The notes below the pieces were generated by a model. That model ran no database searches. It saw only the letters and a list, made by a program, of their open reading frames with translations, and was not told the origin of the DNA. DNA of 64,000 nt from Strix aluco. Taxonomy: Eukaryota > Chordata > Aves > Strigiformes > Strigidae. The translations under genes and the position numbers were made by a program. The stretch covers positions 48,475,642-48,539,641 of the forward strand of contig NC_133971.1 of NCBI RefSeq assembly GCF_031877795.1, given 5' to 3'. Numbering within the stretch: position 1 is the stretch's first letter; each line of letters starts with the position of its first letter. Shown here piece by piece: positions 23,536-38,440 of this stretch.

Positions 23536-26500
23536 GAACAACTTCAACAATGGAATTGATTATTTTTTCCCAGTACCAATTATACAGACTTATCCTAAGA
23601 GCTAAAAGTGCTGCCCTTAGACTGAGGAGAATATTGGATCTAGGTCTCCTTCATCTTCTATGAGTACCTTAATGCAGTGATTCAAAATGAAACACCTCTT
23701 CCGGTGTTTTGCAGTTCCAGCTTTTATGCATATTTTCAAGCAAAGTTATTTTTAAAGACTACTTTCTTTTCAAATACAGTACAGCCATCAAGACCACAGG
23801 TTTGGAAATATTACTACTTTTTTGCAAATTCACCTAGTTAAATCAGAAACTGGAAACAGATTATACAACACAAAAAACATGTTCAGTCTGATAAGACTTC
23901 ATCATTATAATTCATAAATGCCACAGTGAAACTGTGTCCTTCTGCAGCCAGTAACATTGAGGAAGTGGATTTATATTTTTTAAAGACATCTGAATGCTTT
24001 TAGGATGCCTGTAAGAAAGCAACTGAGGTATAAAAATAGCTGGTAAAAAACCACTGGTGTCCAGCACAGCAAAAAAGCTTCATATAATACAGAGCTAGAC
24101 AGGACATTCCTCCACATTTGGCAGAATCCTGCCTTCACTGTTTTATTATGCCATTATATGTAACTTTGTATTTTGCCATGTTATCTTATTATACCCTTGT
24201 AATTACATCCAGTATATGTTATATATTCTCCACTGTAACAAGGGCAAGTCAGGAGCTGAAGCCACAAAATTCTTATCAACTTGGTGTTGGCTGTTCTGAA
24301 ATCCCACTAGCAGCTAGCGCTGGGGAGGTTACCATTGCCTCCTGAAGACCAGCAGCACAGAGGTAACAATGCACAGCTCCTCTGGCCCAAACTGTGCTGA
24401 TGTGGCTGTTTTTTCCCAACAGATAGGGAGGATCACAACTCTCCAGCCTGCTCCAAGTGACATCAACAGCAGCAGCCTCCACCAGGGTCATATAATGTGA
24501 TAGGCCATTGCCTCTACAATGTCTTTTCTCCAGAAATAGACCACATGCTTGTGCTGAGATGTGCTCTGGAATTATAGCACTAATGTATCTATGATGTGCA
24601 AATTTCAGCAGCAGCATGCTGGCTGGGTCTCCAGCAGCATGCAGGTCTGCCAGCTCAAGGCAGGTGGGCAGCCTATTGACTGCTGTCTTGGTGTGGCCTG
24701 CAGGACATCCTTGGGGCAGGGGATGGGCATACTGGAAGAAGATGTGAATGGACTCAGGATTTTGATCTTAAGAATGCTCCTTAGCACAGTCCAGCAACAG
24801 GGCAGCTACCTGGTCAATGATACACCTTAAAGCTGAATATACATACTTTGCATTCCTCTTTACCTTAAACAGAAGCACTTTACATGAAATAGGCTTTTTA
24901 AATCTCTCTTTAAAAAAACACAAATATTACTCCAAATCTATGTTATGAATGTCAAAAATACTCAAAATAGTAGCAGTAATTATATACCATTTTTAAAGGA
25001 GGCTGAGTAGACCAGTCAACTTTTCAAGAGTCTTACAAAGACTCTACTAAAACTCCACTAAAAAATAAAAACTCTACTGATATAATCCACACACTTTTTG
25101 AATATTCATCTTTTCCCAGTATTATTTTGCAGTTATTGTATTAAACAATATTTTAACACAAAAGAGAGGTAGAGGTTAGATACACATAAAGCATCAGATA
25201 ATAACCATCATCTTGTTATTTTAACTTAGTAACATTAATTTCAAGTCCACTAAATTCTGTGTGGAAAACAAAAAAACTCAGAGATTGCATAAATTGTTGA
25301 TCCATGTTACTTTGGACACTTTTTACTATTATTACTCTGTAATGTGAAACTCCTCAGAAGCAGAGAAAGCTGACAGATATAATGAAAAAGACTATTCAGT
25401 CAACCACACCATATTATTAAATTGCATGAAAATTCAGCATGCACAGTTTAATCTTTTCAGATGTTTTAAAATCCAGACTCATTTCAAGACTAAGTGTGCA
25501 ATCTGTACTCTGTACACCATACTTCTTCACTGGGGTGGGGAGATGGAGAAAAGAGGACGGAAAAAGCAACTGGTGTTGCAGACCTGAGAAGGAAAGAAGC
25601 CTTTATATACTGAAATGCCAAGTAATATTTGCAGTAGAAGTTCATCACTTCTAACTGCTAAATATGGATTTCTGTGATGATCTAAATAGAATATAGATCA
25701 GAAATTTACAGATGGAAACATAATAGTATTTCTGAAGACAGGGACATCTAATTATGTTAATTTTGAAAATTTCTGCTCCAGATCCTTTTGTGCTTTTAAA
25801 TCTACAGCTATTACCCAGAAAGAGCAAGCACTAGTAGAAGATACTGAAACACAGGGGAAAAAAAGTCAAAACTTAACCAGAGAAGTACAATAGCAGTGCC
25901 ATTAAACTTGTTGATTACACCATATTCAGAGCATCACAGCCAGTACTTGCATTCATAAAGCTCCTTTTGCTGTTGTACAAAACTGTTTCTTAGAGACACA
26001 GGGCTTGCTATTATTTACAAATACCACACATAAGTAGCTGATATACTGCAGTTAGTTCTTATTCCAAATAACATTAAACTAAAAGAACCTAGATATGATT
26101 TTATGTTATTAGCAAATACTGAGTCTTGGGGTGCATTCACCACGCTTTGTGAGCATATGTATTTTCACATATGGTTGAACCATTATTTGCAGCATAAATT
26201 GTTCTTTTCCATTATCAAGGATTTTGTTCTCCCAAACTGCTTCTGGTTAATATAAGAATAAATTCTGTGGTCTGGGAGAGCTAACATCGCAGCCTTCAGA
26301 TCCATAATGAGAACAGCTTCTTTTCCCTGTCCTGTGCAGTGGCACTGCTCAAAAACCAGGGGAAACACCAGCAGCCTAAGACATCCTTATATTGCTATTC
26401 TTTTGAATAATTATGAGCTTACTAACCCAGTGTTATGTGTGCAAAGTTTTACATCCCTTTTGATCCCTTCTGTCTGTCCCCTCCGCTTCCCTGTCTTCTC

Positions 26501-28739
26501 TTCTACATTAGTCATAGGTGATTACAGGACATAGGTTACAGAGGTTTGGAGATGGTATTAGGCTATGTCAACTGGAGATCTGAGAGAATCTCTAGCACAC
26601 AAAAGCCTTCTGAACCTTTTTACTGGGGAAGCCACATTAAAACCTTCAGAGATATAGGAAGATTAATAGTTTAATTATACTATTAGCATGGTACATTTTT
26701 TAAGCCTGCTCACATACATCCAAAGGTTGCTTTACACAGAAATAAGACAGAGAAGAAAAATAAGGCACAAACATTAAAACCAGAACCCTCAGGTATGTCA
26801 TCTCACACAAAAAGACATCTAAAGGACTTTTCTGAGGCCAGGACTCAGTCAAATTATTCCATTTGTAGCTGTCTGCTCCACCTTAATTAAATAAATTTAG
26901 TTGAATTAATAACATGTTCCTCGAGATTTTCTTATTACATTCACAGTGTCTCAGAAATGGTCCAGATTATTTCATGAATGTCAAATATGAAATGTACAGA
27001 AACATATTCCACTTTAAACACAACAGTTAATGGGGAAACTGGCAGAGAAAAATACAGTTTTAAACAGCATAAACTGCTACTTCTCGTTTTTAGACGTTAG
27101 ATCTCCTAATAGAGAGAATTAACAAAACCATAGATTCTGGGTAACTACTAAATATAAATACAGACTACTATCAGGGTACATTTTATGAAATGAATGCATG
27201 CACAGATTGGCAGTGATACCCTGTGATAAAGAAAAAATAAGAAATACTATAAATACAATATTTATATGACCATAAGTAACATACAGAGAAATAATTGCCA
27301 GCACCAGTCACCTAATTTTCTACTTAGCAAATATTATACAATTATTCCTTAATATTAAAAAAAGATACACTAAATTCTTTGTTAACATTCAAAACTATTC
27401 AATAAAATAACAGTAATACTGTTCATTTGTGATATGGTTTAATGGTGGTTTGAAGATACCTACTTAACATAATGTAGTCATAGAAACATTGGGAATGTTA
27501 ACTTCAATTTTTGTCAGTGTGTGTTTTGAAACTGTGGGAAGTCTGCTACTCAGCTACTGACTTTTCTCAAGGAGGTATAAATGGTTTTGCTCCTAATGAA
27601 CAGTTGATTTCTAAAACTGGGTTTTTCCTGTAAAGACACAATTACACATAATCTCATTAATATCTGTATGAGCTGTGTTGTCAGAGAGGTGGCATAAAAT
27701 CTTAGAAAGTAATATGACAGATTAAGCAGGTAAAACAATAGTTCCATCTTCCCACATATTTACATTAAAGAATTGGTTGTATCTCATAGCAGTTTCACCT
27801 ACAACAACACAGAAAACATTTAATTAAACCACATATATATGTGTGCTGTGTTGAAATTACAGTATTTCAGCTGTTTGTGCTATTTGTGCTTGTCAGATGT
27901 ATTCAGCCTTAAAGTTTAAAAATGGTTGAAATGGCAATATATCTCTGGGGTGTGATTCTGAGCTCAGGTACAAATAAAATAAACATAGGAACTAAAATTA
28001 CCTGAGCATTGTGTCCAGGAGTTCACCCAGAATAAATTCATTGAGATAAGAACTCCATCCAGGTCTGGGGATTGTAGCCAGATTGTTCTAAACTTTGGGA
28101 ACAGGAAAACACTGAACAAAATGGCTTCATGTTCTGTTTTCTTTCTCTTTATGTACATAAAATACCATAAATTCCAACTGACTTTAAAATTTTCTAGGTC
28201 TACTTCATCCAGTGTGCTCATTGACATTTCCCAATTGTGAGAGATAATTGCAGGTATAAATATATAAACACAGTTCTTTTGGGTTTGATTTTTTAAATCA
28301 CCATCTCGTCACCTCTGTCATCCAGAGCTGAGCATTTTCCAGGTGAGAACTCAAATCGTGTTGTTTACAAAGGCAAAAAATTGTCCACCACTATATCACA
28401 TACTGGCACCAGTAACCAAATAAGTATAGTTGTCAAAATTGTAAACATAATGCTGACAGCTGGCTGACAGCAACTACCAATAATTTAGCACATACTGTTA
28501 CCATTAGATGCCCAAAGCAAGGAAATGGGTTCCACCGAACGTAATAATACATGAATGTAAAAAAACAGTAAAAATTAAAAAGCATTGTGAAATACGTAGT
28601 AAAACCCTGCAGGCCACAGCTTACAATTGAATTATTGTAATTCAAGAGGAATGGAGAAAATATCAATAAGCCGAAGGCATTGCTACTGCACATGTGCAGG
28701 TTGCTCTCTGCAGCAAGTGGAAGCAGGATGCTGAAAGCA

Positions 28740-28814
28740 GGTGCTGCTCAGCGTACACACTGCATTAACGAGACAAGTGTGCAAGGTCACGGCAAGTGCC
28801 TGCTGAGCAGCACC
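28740..28814. repeat. Short inverted repeat (potential hairpin)
   Basis: GGTGCTGCTCAGC (28740-28752) is exactly complementary to GCTGAGCAGCACC (28802-28814), with a 49-nt loop that itself holds CACACT and AGTGTG. It lies in a locally GC-richer patch. It could form a stem in DNA or RNA. No function is assigned. Confidence 0.4.
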
Positions 28815-30091
28815 AGTCATGCTGCACAGAGCTGAATTTCTTTGCAAAAGAGGAAGTAGCTATTGTGAAATATCAGCTCACCAAGGTAAAAATAGCATGT
28901 GTTGTCAGCCACCTTAACCATCAACACTGCACAACACAGAGCTTTTTGGCCATGTGTTTGGCACCACATTAATCCTTTCTCATTGAGTTCCCAATCACTG
29001 CACTGAAATGAATACTCCTTCCTATCTACACAGTCTACAAGCATAACCCTACCAGTCAGGCCACTGCATTTGGCATCACATGTGGATGTCATGGATATGG
29101 GTAAACTGTTCCTAAAACCCATTTCAGACTACAAGACTACTCAAAAGGTTGACAGTGCAAAAGAAGGTGTTCCTAGGGATCAGAGGATTTTGTAGCAATT
29201 TCTGAAGTACAGCATACTTACATATGTCAGTCTGAAGAATGATAATAGATTCTTGGTGTGATATATTTACTAAGATTGTATATGACCAATGAACATCAGT
29301 AGTGCATCCCTCAGCTTGTTTACAGACATATAAGTGAGACAGCAGTAGCAGCAGGCAGAGGTTATAACAGTGCAGTGATATTTACACTATGTCAGACAGC
29401 AGAGGTTCAAAAAAAAAAACTAAGGAGAAGCTGACAGATACTTGACTGGAGTGTCTGGCCTTCACTATCAACATCCCTTTCTTAGTGTCTGTACCCAATC
29501 CCGATTGCAAAGGCTATTTCATGTTATGCATGAATGCTGCTCAGAAGTGTTGATAATCTGTTTTCCTTCTCTTCAGCTCAACCTGATTTATCAGGTTCTG
29601 CTGTTGTTACACATTTACTGTGCACAGTTAATATGGCACCCTTGTGTTGCTACGTAAATTTGAAGACTTTCTTGACCTGCTCCATGCCTCCTACATTTGA
29701 GGACATGCAAACAATATTTCTGTGTTATAAATACTAGTTTAATCTCTTGCTTTAATTTAAGTGCTAAAGAGTTAGCTCTGATAGAATATCTCCTTTTTTC
29801 TCACTTTGTCAGCTTTGCAGCTGACTCCTTCCCCAACTGCAAACCTGATCCTTTACGCTGTAGCTGCATGACCACAGCAAAACAGAACAGTAAATCTCTA
29901 AACCCTCTACTTGTAGAGGAAGAATGAGGCAAGAAATTGCTCTGAATTATGTTATTGACTTGAGTTCAACTGCCAAGAACAAACTGGGAAGGTCTCCTTT
30001 ACAGAACATAAAGGAAACTAAAGCAGAAAACAGCAGACCATTTGAGAAGTCCACTAAAACCAAGAAGAAAATAATATATACTCTCTGTTAG

Positions 30092-30175
30092 CCTGATTTG
30101 AAGAGTTGTACTTAGGTGTACATAGTCACACAAACTGATTGAAGAGTTGTACTTAGGTGTGCATAGTCACACAAA
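30092..30175. repeat. Tandem duplication, about 42 bp x 2
   Basis: Two adjacent copies beginning CTGATT(T)GAAGAGTTGTAC and ending CACACAAA. They differ by one indel and one substitution, so the duplication is fairly recent. Confidence 0.85.
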
Positions 30176-33100
30176 CTGAAGAGGAAAGAAATCATATAAA
30201 AATTCAGTGACTGAAATTGAAGTCCAAGTAGTAGACAAGGACAAAAAAGGTTACCCAAAGAGAGTATTAATGGCCCAGCCTCTCTCAGTCACTGTTTGAC
30301 AACTTTTTTTACATTCAGACTTTTGTAGCACTTTGTGATTTTGTTTATTCCTTCTTCTTTTAACTCAGTGTTTACGGAGTAGATGTGTCAGAAAAATTGA
30401 TTAATACTTCTGAAAATATTGGGGCAATCTGCCACTTTACATCCACAGCAATACTGATGTCACTCATGGAAATTTTCCCAGGTATGCACATAATGGGCCG
30501 AACTAGAATTAGTGTAAACGTGAAACTCTACCTGAAGCCGTTAAAGCTAAACTGACTCAAGACCAGCCAGAAAGTTGGCCTTCCAGCCCTCCTGTGATGC
30601 TTGCACCAGGCCTGGCACAATAGGTATACTGTGTTACCTACGCAGGGTATAAACCTGTCTCCTGATAGAAATGAACAGAAAATATAGGGTTTACAAAAGG
30701 GTTTCCAGCCTGTTCTCATGTTCCAAAGGTCAGAAATCACTAATTTCTGGCATATACACAGTCACAAAAGTTGGCTATCAGTGGGCTGTATTTTCTTTCC
30801 CTCTGCACAGTACCTTATGGATTCCAACATTACAGAAAATTATCTTCATCCCCTGCTATTTAACTTTTTAAACATAAAAAGTCCTGATGTTAGTAAAGAT
30901 GCACCAATCATTTAATCCAGTGGCATGTTCACAATGTCAGACTTCAATGCATCTGGTTTGCAGTGATCTAGTTGTTCTTCTCCCTTTACCACTTCTGAGG
31001 ACATACCCAGACTGTAGGGAATAATTTACCATATATACCTTATTCTAGCAAGGATTTTACCTTTTCCAGTAACCGTAGCCTGCAAACATGCAAAGATTTT
31101 TTTTTAAACAAACAGCAATCTTGTTTCAGACTGAAATTGAGAGGATACACGTACGCATACTAGAGCTAGGCAGTACTAGAGCTAGGTTTATTATTCATTT
31201 CCCGTGAAAAACATAACTATAAATAATGCAATAGCAGAGATTTGATCAGAAGAGCTTTAAATAATATGGAGTGACAAGAATCTGTATCTCATTGCATACA
31301 TTATCATGACAAGGTAAACAGGGTATCACCTTGGCTAAAATCAGTGATTGGCTGTTTCACTTCAACCTTGGGGCGGAGGATATTTTCCAGATCATTTTTA
31401 AAGCTATTGCTCTGAAAGACAAAAACTGGACATTTCTTTGACACTGACATATAACATTCAACCAATTATTAACAGCCGTAGAGAGGAGCAATGTCCAAGC
31501 TCCCAGGTCACCAGAGGCAACCATGCTTTCTGACTTGGAATATTGCCAAGGACAGCAAACTGTAGGACACCTATTGATAAAGCATTACTTAAAAATAAGG
31601 GCAAGAATAATGATTGTATTTGTTATCTAGAACTTAGTATTATATTTAGTATATAGAATTATTTGCATTAGAGGCCACGTTTTCCTTGTATCTCTGTGAA
31701 TAAATACATACATATATATGTCTGTGTATATACACACACACACACACTTGACACCTAATTTTAAGAGAAAATTCATCTTCATTTCCAGCACAGACATTCT
31801 TCAGTGCAATACTTGACTATAAATTCTTTCTTATCTCAAAGTTATCAGAGGCTGCTAATATTTTCCATCCCAAAAGAAACCTGTTAAAGGAACTTCTAGC
31901 TTTGCATTTCACATCTGTCTTACTGCCAGAGCAATTATTGCAGCTTTGTGCTAATCAGCAATGTTCCACGTGAAAAAGCTGTCATTTCACTGAAGACTCT
32001 TGGTGACATAACAAAATGCAAGGCAGCCATTTCATCTGAGAACATCTCTACAATTCCATCCACTCAAACTGTCAATTAAAACATTATCTTACTGCATAAT
32101 TGACATCAAATTCATAGCAAAAGAGCTGTTTTTCTTCAGAGTCATTGTATAAAAAATATTACCAGGTGACACCTTAATGAAAGAACCATTCTAGTACCTG
32201 TATATTATCATTTTCAACATCAAATTGCATAATACTGCCACAAAGGTGCTGACAAGTTCTTGGTCACAATAATAAAAACCCAAGAGCTGCTGGCTGCTTA
32301 GTTTAGATAGGATTCTAGTGCTTGATAAATGTAATTGTGCTTAAATAGAGCTTGAAAACCCACATTCAATACCTGACTTCCTCAAGAAACAACCAGGGTG
32401 AGAAATTATAAAACTAATGTGCTCTAAATTATACAAACCTCTTGTGTGACTACTCTCTGGATGAGGAATGCCTTGGTAAGTTGAGCAATGGCTTTGCCCT
32501 TGGTTTAACACCAGGTTGAATGTGTGGAGAGCTGCCTGAAGTTTTGTTGGGTTAAAAATCCTCCCCAGACACCTCACTGTGAATGCAAATAATTTGGTCC
32601 CATCAGATTTGTCTTCGTCACACAATTTCAGAAAACCATTGAACAGGAATAAGGGTTTAGTCAAGTATATCTCATTTTTACCTGTTTTCTCCTGTACAAA
32701 TACACAGCAAATATTATTTCCCTCCCCCAAGAAATCAGATATAAATTAAGTAATTATACAGTAAACCAGAAAATAAAGCCTACATTTTAAAACATCAGTT
32801 AAAACTCATGTCCCACATAATTTTAGAAAATTTTGACAAAAGAATCTGTACAATTTTCAGCTAAACAGCAAAAATGTGGGGTTTTGTCTCTTAAAAATTA
32901 TAAAAGTAACCTTAAACTAAAATTAGGGATTAATATAGGGACACTTTTTATTTTCTTGCCAATTATTGTAATTAAATATTAATTTTTTCCAGATACACCT
33001 AACCCTACATCATAGAAACAAACTGTAAAAGGTCATGTTGTAGACTGTCTTTATACACTAATGGTTTGGCAAAAAGAATAATTTACAGTCTATAAATTAC

Positions 33101-36100
33101 CAGTACGTTCATCTCTCTTGTGTTCTTTCATACTCCAAAGAACTTCAGAGGAAACAAGGTCATAGGAGCATGTATTCCATTTTTAATCTGTCCACCTTAA
33201 CATTTTTTAAAACTTATCATGATTGCAAAGACAACCAATTTAGTACTTTCTCATGGAATAAGCAGAAACTAAGAAATGTTATATATGTTTTCAAAAATAC
33301 ACTTAAAAATAACACATATTCTTACACATCCCAAAATAATTATTTTAATTAAGATTCTAATTAAAGAGTTCTTAACAGGTTTTTATGAAAGTTCGCTGCA
33401 CCTTAGCTTTAGCAAGGTTTTATCTGAGTAACTTAAGCTCATTAATGACCAGTGATGAAGACATTAACATGCACAGAAAATCAGCATTTTAGAGAGTGTA
33501 CTTACCGTGAATTGAGAGTATTGAGGAAAAAAAAAAAAAAGTAATCTAAAACTAAGCTAATACATGCAAATATGAAGGAAGCAATTTGGCTAATTAGGCA
33601 CTGTGCTACTCTGTTGAAAGCTTTCTGGTGGAAGTCCAGTCAGCAGAGGAAACTCTTCCCTAGAAACACAAGGATTTTGATCTAAACAATGATGAGGAAC
33701 ATCCAGATTCATCACTCATTTCAGTTCCTATTCTAAAGGTTTTACTCCAAGAGATAAACACACAACAGCCACAGAAGGATGAGACCTATGAAATTTATCC
33801 TGAAGAAATTAGAAAATTACCTTCATTATAAGTCAATAAATTTATTATGCAAGATGAACTTTACATGTGTTTAGTAGTAGAAATTATATCACTAAATTAA
33901 ATACATATGAACAAAGAAGTCTTTTGGGATGCAAAGTTAGGAGCAAAGCCAGTTGATTCAATCTCAATTTCAAAAAGGAGAAAAGGGTTTCTGGAACATA
34001 ATCCACTGGTGTCTTCCAATAAGAAGCCCAAATGAATATAAAAGGTGCCTTTAAATGCACAAACATCTGGACCTTACTAATTGAAAACAATGTTATGTAA
34101 ACAAAAAATAAAATTTTTCCTTCTCTGTCTCATATGTCTGTACTAGAGAGAAATCCATTTTCTTGAGATAAGTACATTGATGTAATTCATAAAAGGTTTA
34201 GTTTGCATATTTCTCCATGTGTGTAACTTGGAACTGATGCCGTTTTGCTATAAATAAAACAATAAAAGCTACGTTCTCCCAGGATTGTAGTGGGTTGGCA
34301 AGTTCTAGGGCACTCTGCAGAGTTCCTTTGCTCAATCTCTGTATATTTGTGAGCCAAAAATTCACATAGTAACATAGAGTGTTTTTTCTGAGCTATGACA
34401 GCAGGCAGAGCTCACAATATCCAGCAAAGAACTATAGAGCATCCTAATCTCACTCCTGAGGCATTTAGACTTATGGGTGGGAACAGAAATCATCCTACAG
34501 TGAATTTCTCAAACAAAACACTATCATTGCTGCAGGCAGATTCAAAGTCCACCACATACACACCATGGTCATATCAAGATAGCAGACTGTCTTCTATACA
34601 GGGATCAGTTCCTTGCTCTCCCTACTTAGCTGCAGAACTTACACGTGCCTCTTTTGGAGCAGCCAGTTCACAGTCGACCTTCTTGTCAACTAGCAGTTAC
34701 TACTTGGCTATCCTCACCTTCAGCATGTGTGGCCACTATGCCCTCACCATCACATACACTCAGTTAATTATGAAACATTATTGTGATGATCAGTGGCAAA
34801 GGCAGGAAAACAAGTAAAGACAAACTTGAACAGAACAATAGATGAAGCAGATGGTGTGCAGGTAATTATTGGTGAATATTCCATGACTGAATTCTGTGCA
34901 GACTGTAAAAAATACCAGCCAGTCTACTAATGATGAAGAAAAAGTACTGAAAAAAACACAATCCAGTACGTTTGAATGAATTGAAAATGCTGACTTGTGC
35001 CCCTAGGTTGCTGTGCAACTGTGAAAACTGAATAGTTTTCCAGAACCTTCTCCCTTTCTTATATTCTTCAAATTGTCACACCAACTTCTCAATGTCTTGC
35101 GTCAAGTGTAGCTCCCCAGAGTTGGGAGCCCCCACATTCAAGGCAGCTGAGCACTCACCACAGGCAGAACTCTGTTTGGGGAGGATGGATTTGGAGTAAA
35201 TCCATAATGCGAATAGGATGAACCTACTATTGAAACTTTTCTCTAGGTGTCTGTGGTCTCTCAGCCTTATCTATTTCAGACTCAATTAAAAAGGAAGAGC
35301 TAAACATTCCTACTTTCTACCAGACAGCTATCACCTTATTACCCACTCTCTTCAGTCTACAAAGGGTGCAACAGCATTTGCCTGTTCAGTGACTGATACA
35401 ACAGGGTGCCCTTCTGATTTAGTTTACTGGATTACACAGCAACCTAGAAAGCCTCTCTGTTAGTATGCTTAAAAAAAAAATAAAAAATAAAAAAAATTAG
35501 TAGCTTGCCTGTTTGTATTTTGAATTAAAGACCACTTGCAACTCCACTAGTTTCTGTCAGCCACAGAACAAGCCAATAACAAAAATGTTGCTGTATTATT
35601 GGGAGCAATGATCAGCTCTTTGCTTTGAGAATCCCAGTTAAGGTGTTAACAGCACGGTAGTCATGGAAACACTCTGTTGTTCTTATTTAAAGGCTTGTTT
35701 AATCTGTTTTAGTTTTAAACAAGAGAATGAATATCTATTTCAAGGAATTTATATAACTTCTCAAGAACAATAAATAACTCAAGTCAGCAGAACATGTCAA
35801 CAAGGCAGTCAGCTAAGGATGAGTCAAATATCTACTAGTCATATTTGTATTGTGTGACATTCCTCACAACATATCAGCTACCAAAAAAATGCTGTACTTT
35901 GTGCCAACTGTATTTCCACATATAGACAACTATGCTTGCATTCAAAAGCTAATACAATACTGAAGACAACATCAAATGCAATAAATGCTTAGAAGTTTTG
36001 CTTGACTAGAAAATTAAGCAAAACTGCATCCATTTTTTTAATTCTCAAATAGTAAAATGCATATCCATGGTTAGGAAAAGGTTTCTCTACTGTGAATCAT

Positions 36101-37014
36101 GAAACAGAACATCTAAGAACAAAATTAAACCTGGTGCTTCACTGAAGTCAATAAAATTCTGTTTAATCATACTTACATTGATTTTGATACTGTTATGTGG
36201 AATCAATACCAAGTATAGAGAAACATGTTTAAGACAATAGGATTTTAAAATACAGGGTGTCTTCTTCAAATCATGAGATTCAGATAGAACTTAAACTTTT
36301 TCTAAGTATTTAATGGAAACTGAACCACATTTTAATTTTTGTTATATCTTATGAATTTAAGTATCCTTTTTACTGGGATACTTACACAAGGGCTACCTTG
36401 TGTAAGAAGATGCAGTTTCATGGTTGTCACTCAAAAGCAAATGCTGTGCAATTTGCACCTCAGCATGTATTCTGGATGATCTGTAGGAGCCCGTTGTATC
36501 TTCAGCACATCTCTCTACTCCTCCCTCCGCTGCAGCTTAGTTCTGCTTCACTCTCAATGGCTGTGGGAGGGAGAGGACAGGAAAGAAAAGCTCCACATGT
36601 CCAGTCTCAGCCCCTTTTCCCCACAATGTTGCCAACGGTTGGCTCAGCAGCTCCAGGACCTTCCTAAATGCAAGACCTGAGAGTCTGAACAGCCCGTAGT
36701 GCAGACTAGAGAGGTAGATAGCCTCCTTCATCTTGGGAGGGGCAATGAAACAAATAATTCCACTGCCCATTATTTTCCTAGTGCCCAGGCTAACTTTTGT
36801 CTGAACAGAACAAAAAAATCTCCAGAAAAGGATTAGAACAGTAGAAAATGTGGGGGAAATATATTTGTCTGATATTTCATACTTTCTTTCTTCGGTTTTG
36901 TTATGTTTGATTTAAAATATTCTCATTTTGTTTTCCTTATCTAATACTGCTACTGTAAAGATGAGTCAACAGTAAAGTAAATTACCTCTACTGTTCTCTT
37001 GGACTAGATAAGAA

Positions 37015-37190
37015 AGTCAGAATAACTGTACTGGATCAGAGTAAAGACCCATCTAGCCCCTCTCTTAAAAAGTGAATAGCTGAAGAATATCACTAGGACA
37101 GGATAAGTTTATTTCTCCCAGACTCCAGTTCTTTTAAGTTTTTGAATTTCCTGAACCAATACCCACATCTTTAATAGCTCTCAATCAACT
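37015..37190 (+). repeat. Possible ancient amniote interspersed repeat
   Basis: The stretch around TACTGGATCAGAGTAAAGA followed by CCCATCTAGCCCC resembles an old interspersed repeat I recall from reptile and bird genomes, with consensus-like wording 'tactgggtcagac...ggtccatctagccc'. Highly diverged and matched from memory only. Confidence 0.35.
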
Positions 37191-37445
37191 GATCTTCCTA
37201 TCAATAAAAATAAAGGTTTTCTTCCTTTGTAAATCTGCATAACACAGCATCCTAATCTTGCAGAATACCTGGAAAATTTATTATCACACACCATCCTAGG
37301 GTTTTTTCAATACTTCCATTTCTTTTTCACGTGTTATTTTTTAATAATTTCTGTTGAACAGTTTACATCTGTATAAAAACTGAGCCACCAACAAGACATG
37401 ACAAAGAAAAAAAAAGGCTGCAAATTCACTGCCAACCTATGACAT

Positions 37446-38033
37446 TGTGGTGGGCTGGCCCCAGCTAGCAGTCAAGCACCCACACAGCCTCTTACTCACT
37501 CTCCCCAAGCAGGAAAGGGAGAAAATAGGGAAAATAAGAGCAAAAAACCTCATGAGTTTTACCGTCACAGGCAAATCAGACTCGACATTGGGAATTTAAC
37601 TGAATTTAAAACTTTTAATTACTGAATTCCATATTGAGAAACAAAAAAATACAAACATTTAAACAGCTCAGGAAGACACCTTTCCTCCACCTTTCTCAGG
37701 CTCAGCTTCACTCCAGACACCTTCCTCTCTCATTTCCAGTCTCCACACCTTCAGTTATCACTGCAGGTTATGCTCAGTCCCTTCAGTGAGGCGATGGGCA
37801 GTGCAGGAGTTTGGGGTTAGGGCACAGCTGTTTCTTTCTACAACTTCTTGTTTCTCACTCTTTTTTCCTGCTGCTTCTTCCTTCTTGCTGTTTTCTTTGT
37901 TCCAACATGAGTCCTCCAGAAGCCACAGTCCCTTTCAGGTGTGCCTGCTCCACCATGGAGCAGCTGCCTCTCCTCTGGTCTTGCTGTTCCTTTCTCTTGT
38001 TGTTTATCACCGTTTGTTGAATGTGTTTTCACA
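37446..38033. mobile_element. LTR-like avian interspersed repeat
   Basis: It starts TGTGGTGGGCTGGCC, contains ACCGTCACAGGCAAATCAGA, and has long CT-rich stretches mentioning CTGCTCCACCATGG. This matches in outline a widespread avian repeat I know as LTR-derived. The proposed end (TTTTCACA at 38033) gives TG...CA ends flanked by GACAT and GACAC, a 4-of-5 match to a target duplication. Family name and orientation are unknown. The open frames inside (from 37786) are incidental. Confidence 0.5.
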
Positions 38034-38249
38034 GACACCACTTGTGTCAGAAACACACTGTCCTTGAGAAAGGACATTTCAAAAATAAACACCAAAATTT
38101 TCAAATTATTGAGTCAACTGCCCACACAGGAACATAGATTACATTATGGTTACAATGGACTGTAAGTCTATTTGATTTATAAATAAAGGAACAATATTTT
38201 CAGTAATTTCTCTTCATAATTTCATAGCAATTTTTAATGACATACTTGA

Positions 38250-38440
38250 AATCACAGAATGGTTTAGGTTGGAAAGGACCTCTGGAGGTCATGTGTTCCA
38301 ACTGACCTGCTCAGACAGGGTCACCTACAGCAGGTTGTCAGGGACCATGTCCAGACAGTTTTTAAGTAACTCTAAGGATGGGGACTACACAGCCTCTCTG
38401 GGCAACCTGTGCCAGTGCTCAGTCTTCCAGATTATTCAGA
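38250..38440 (-). mobile_element. CR1 LINE 3'-end fragment
   Basis: Begins ATCACAGAATGGTTTAGG, then GGTTGGAAAGGACCTCTGG, the hallmark 3' end of CR1 read from the opposite strand. GGGCAACCTGTGCCAGTG near its other end is also typical. Only ~190 bp remain, as usual for 5'-truncated CR1. The left edge is sharp and the right edge fades out. Confidence 0.85.

Larger units (their letters stand above)
19888..37014. other. Long AT-rich noncoding interval
   Basis: About 17 kb with no exon, RNA gene or recognised transposon. The open frames are short and unremarkable on both strands. Visible landmarks are a G7/A20 run at 23509-23535, a 42-bp tandem duplication near 30.1 kb, a short CA run near 31.73 kb, and a 13-bp inverted repeat at 28740-28814. 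The first few hundred bases may be decayed env, which I cannot confirm. Confidence 0.55.

Noticed and set aside
24276..24617. Open frame of 113 codons, - strand
   Set aside because: No motif, and an overlapping open frame exists on the other strand. Treated as chance.
28817..29122. Cysteine-rich open frame of 101 codons, - strand
   Set aside because: The cysteine spacing fits no zinc-finger or secreted family I know, and no signal peptide is seen.
32341..32730. Open frame of 129 codons, - strand
   Set aside because: Some protein-like stretches, but no recognisable domain and no supporting neighbours. Too weak to call a gene.
37786..38165. Open frames with serine- and leucine-rich products
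   Set aside because: They lie within, or run just past, a CT-rich LTR-like repeat. The composition reflects the repeat.
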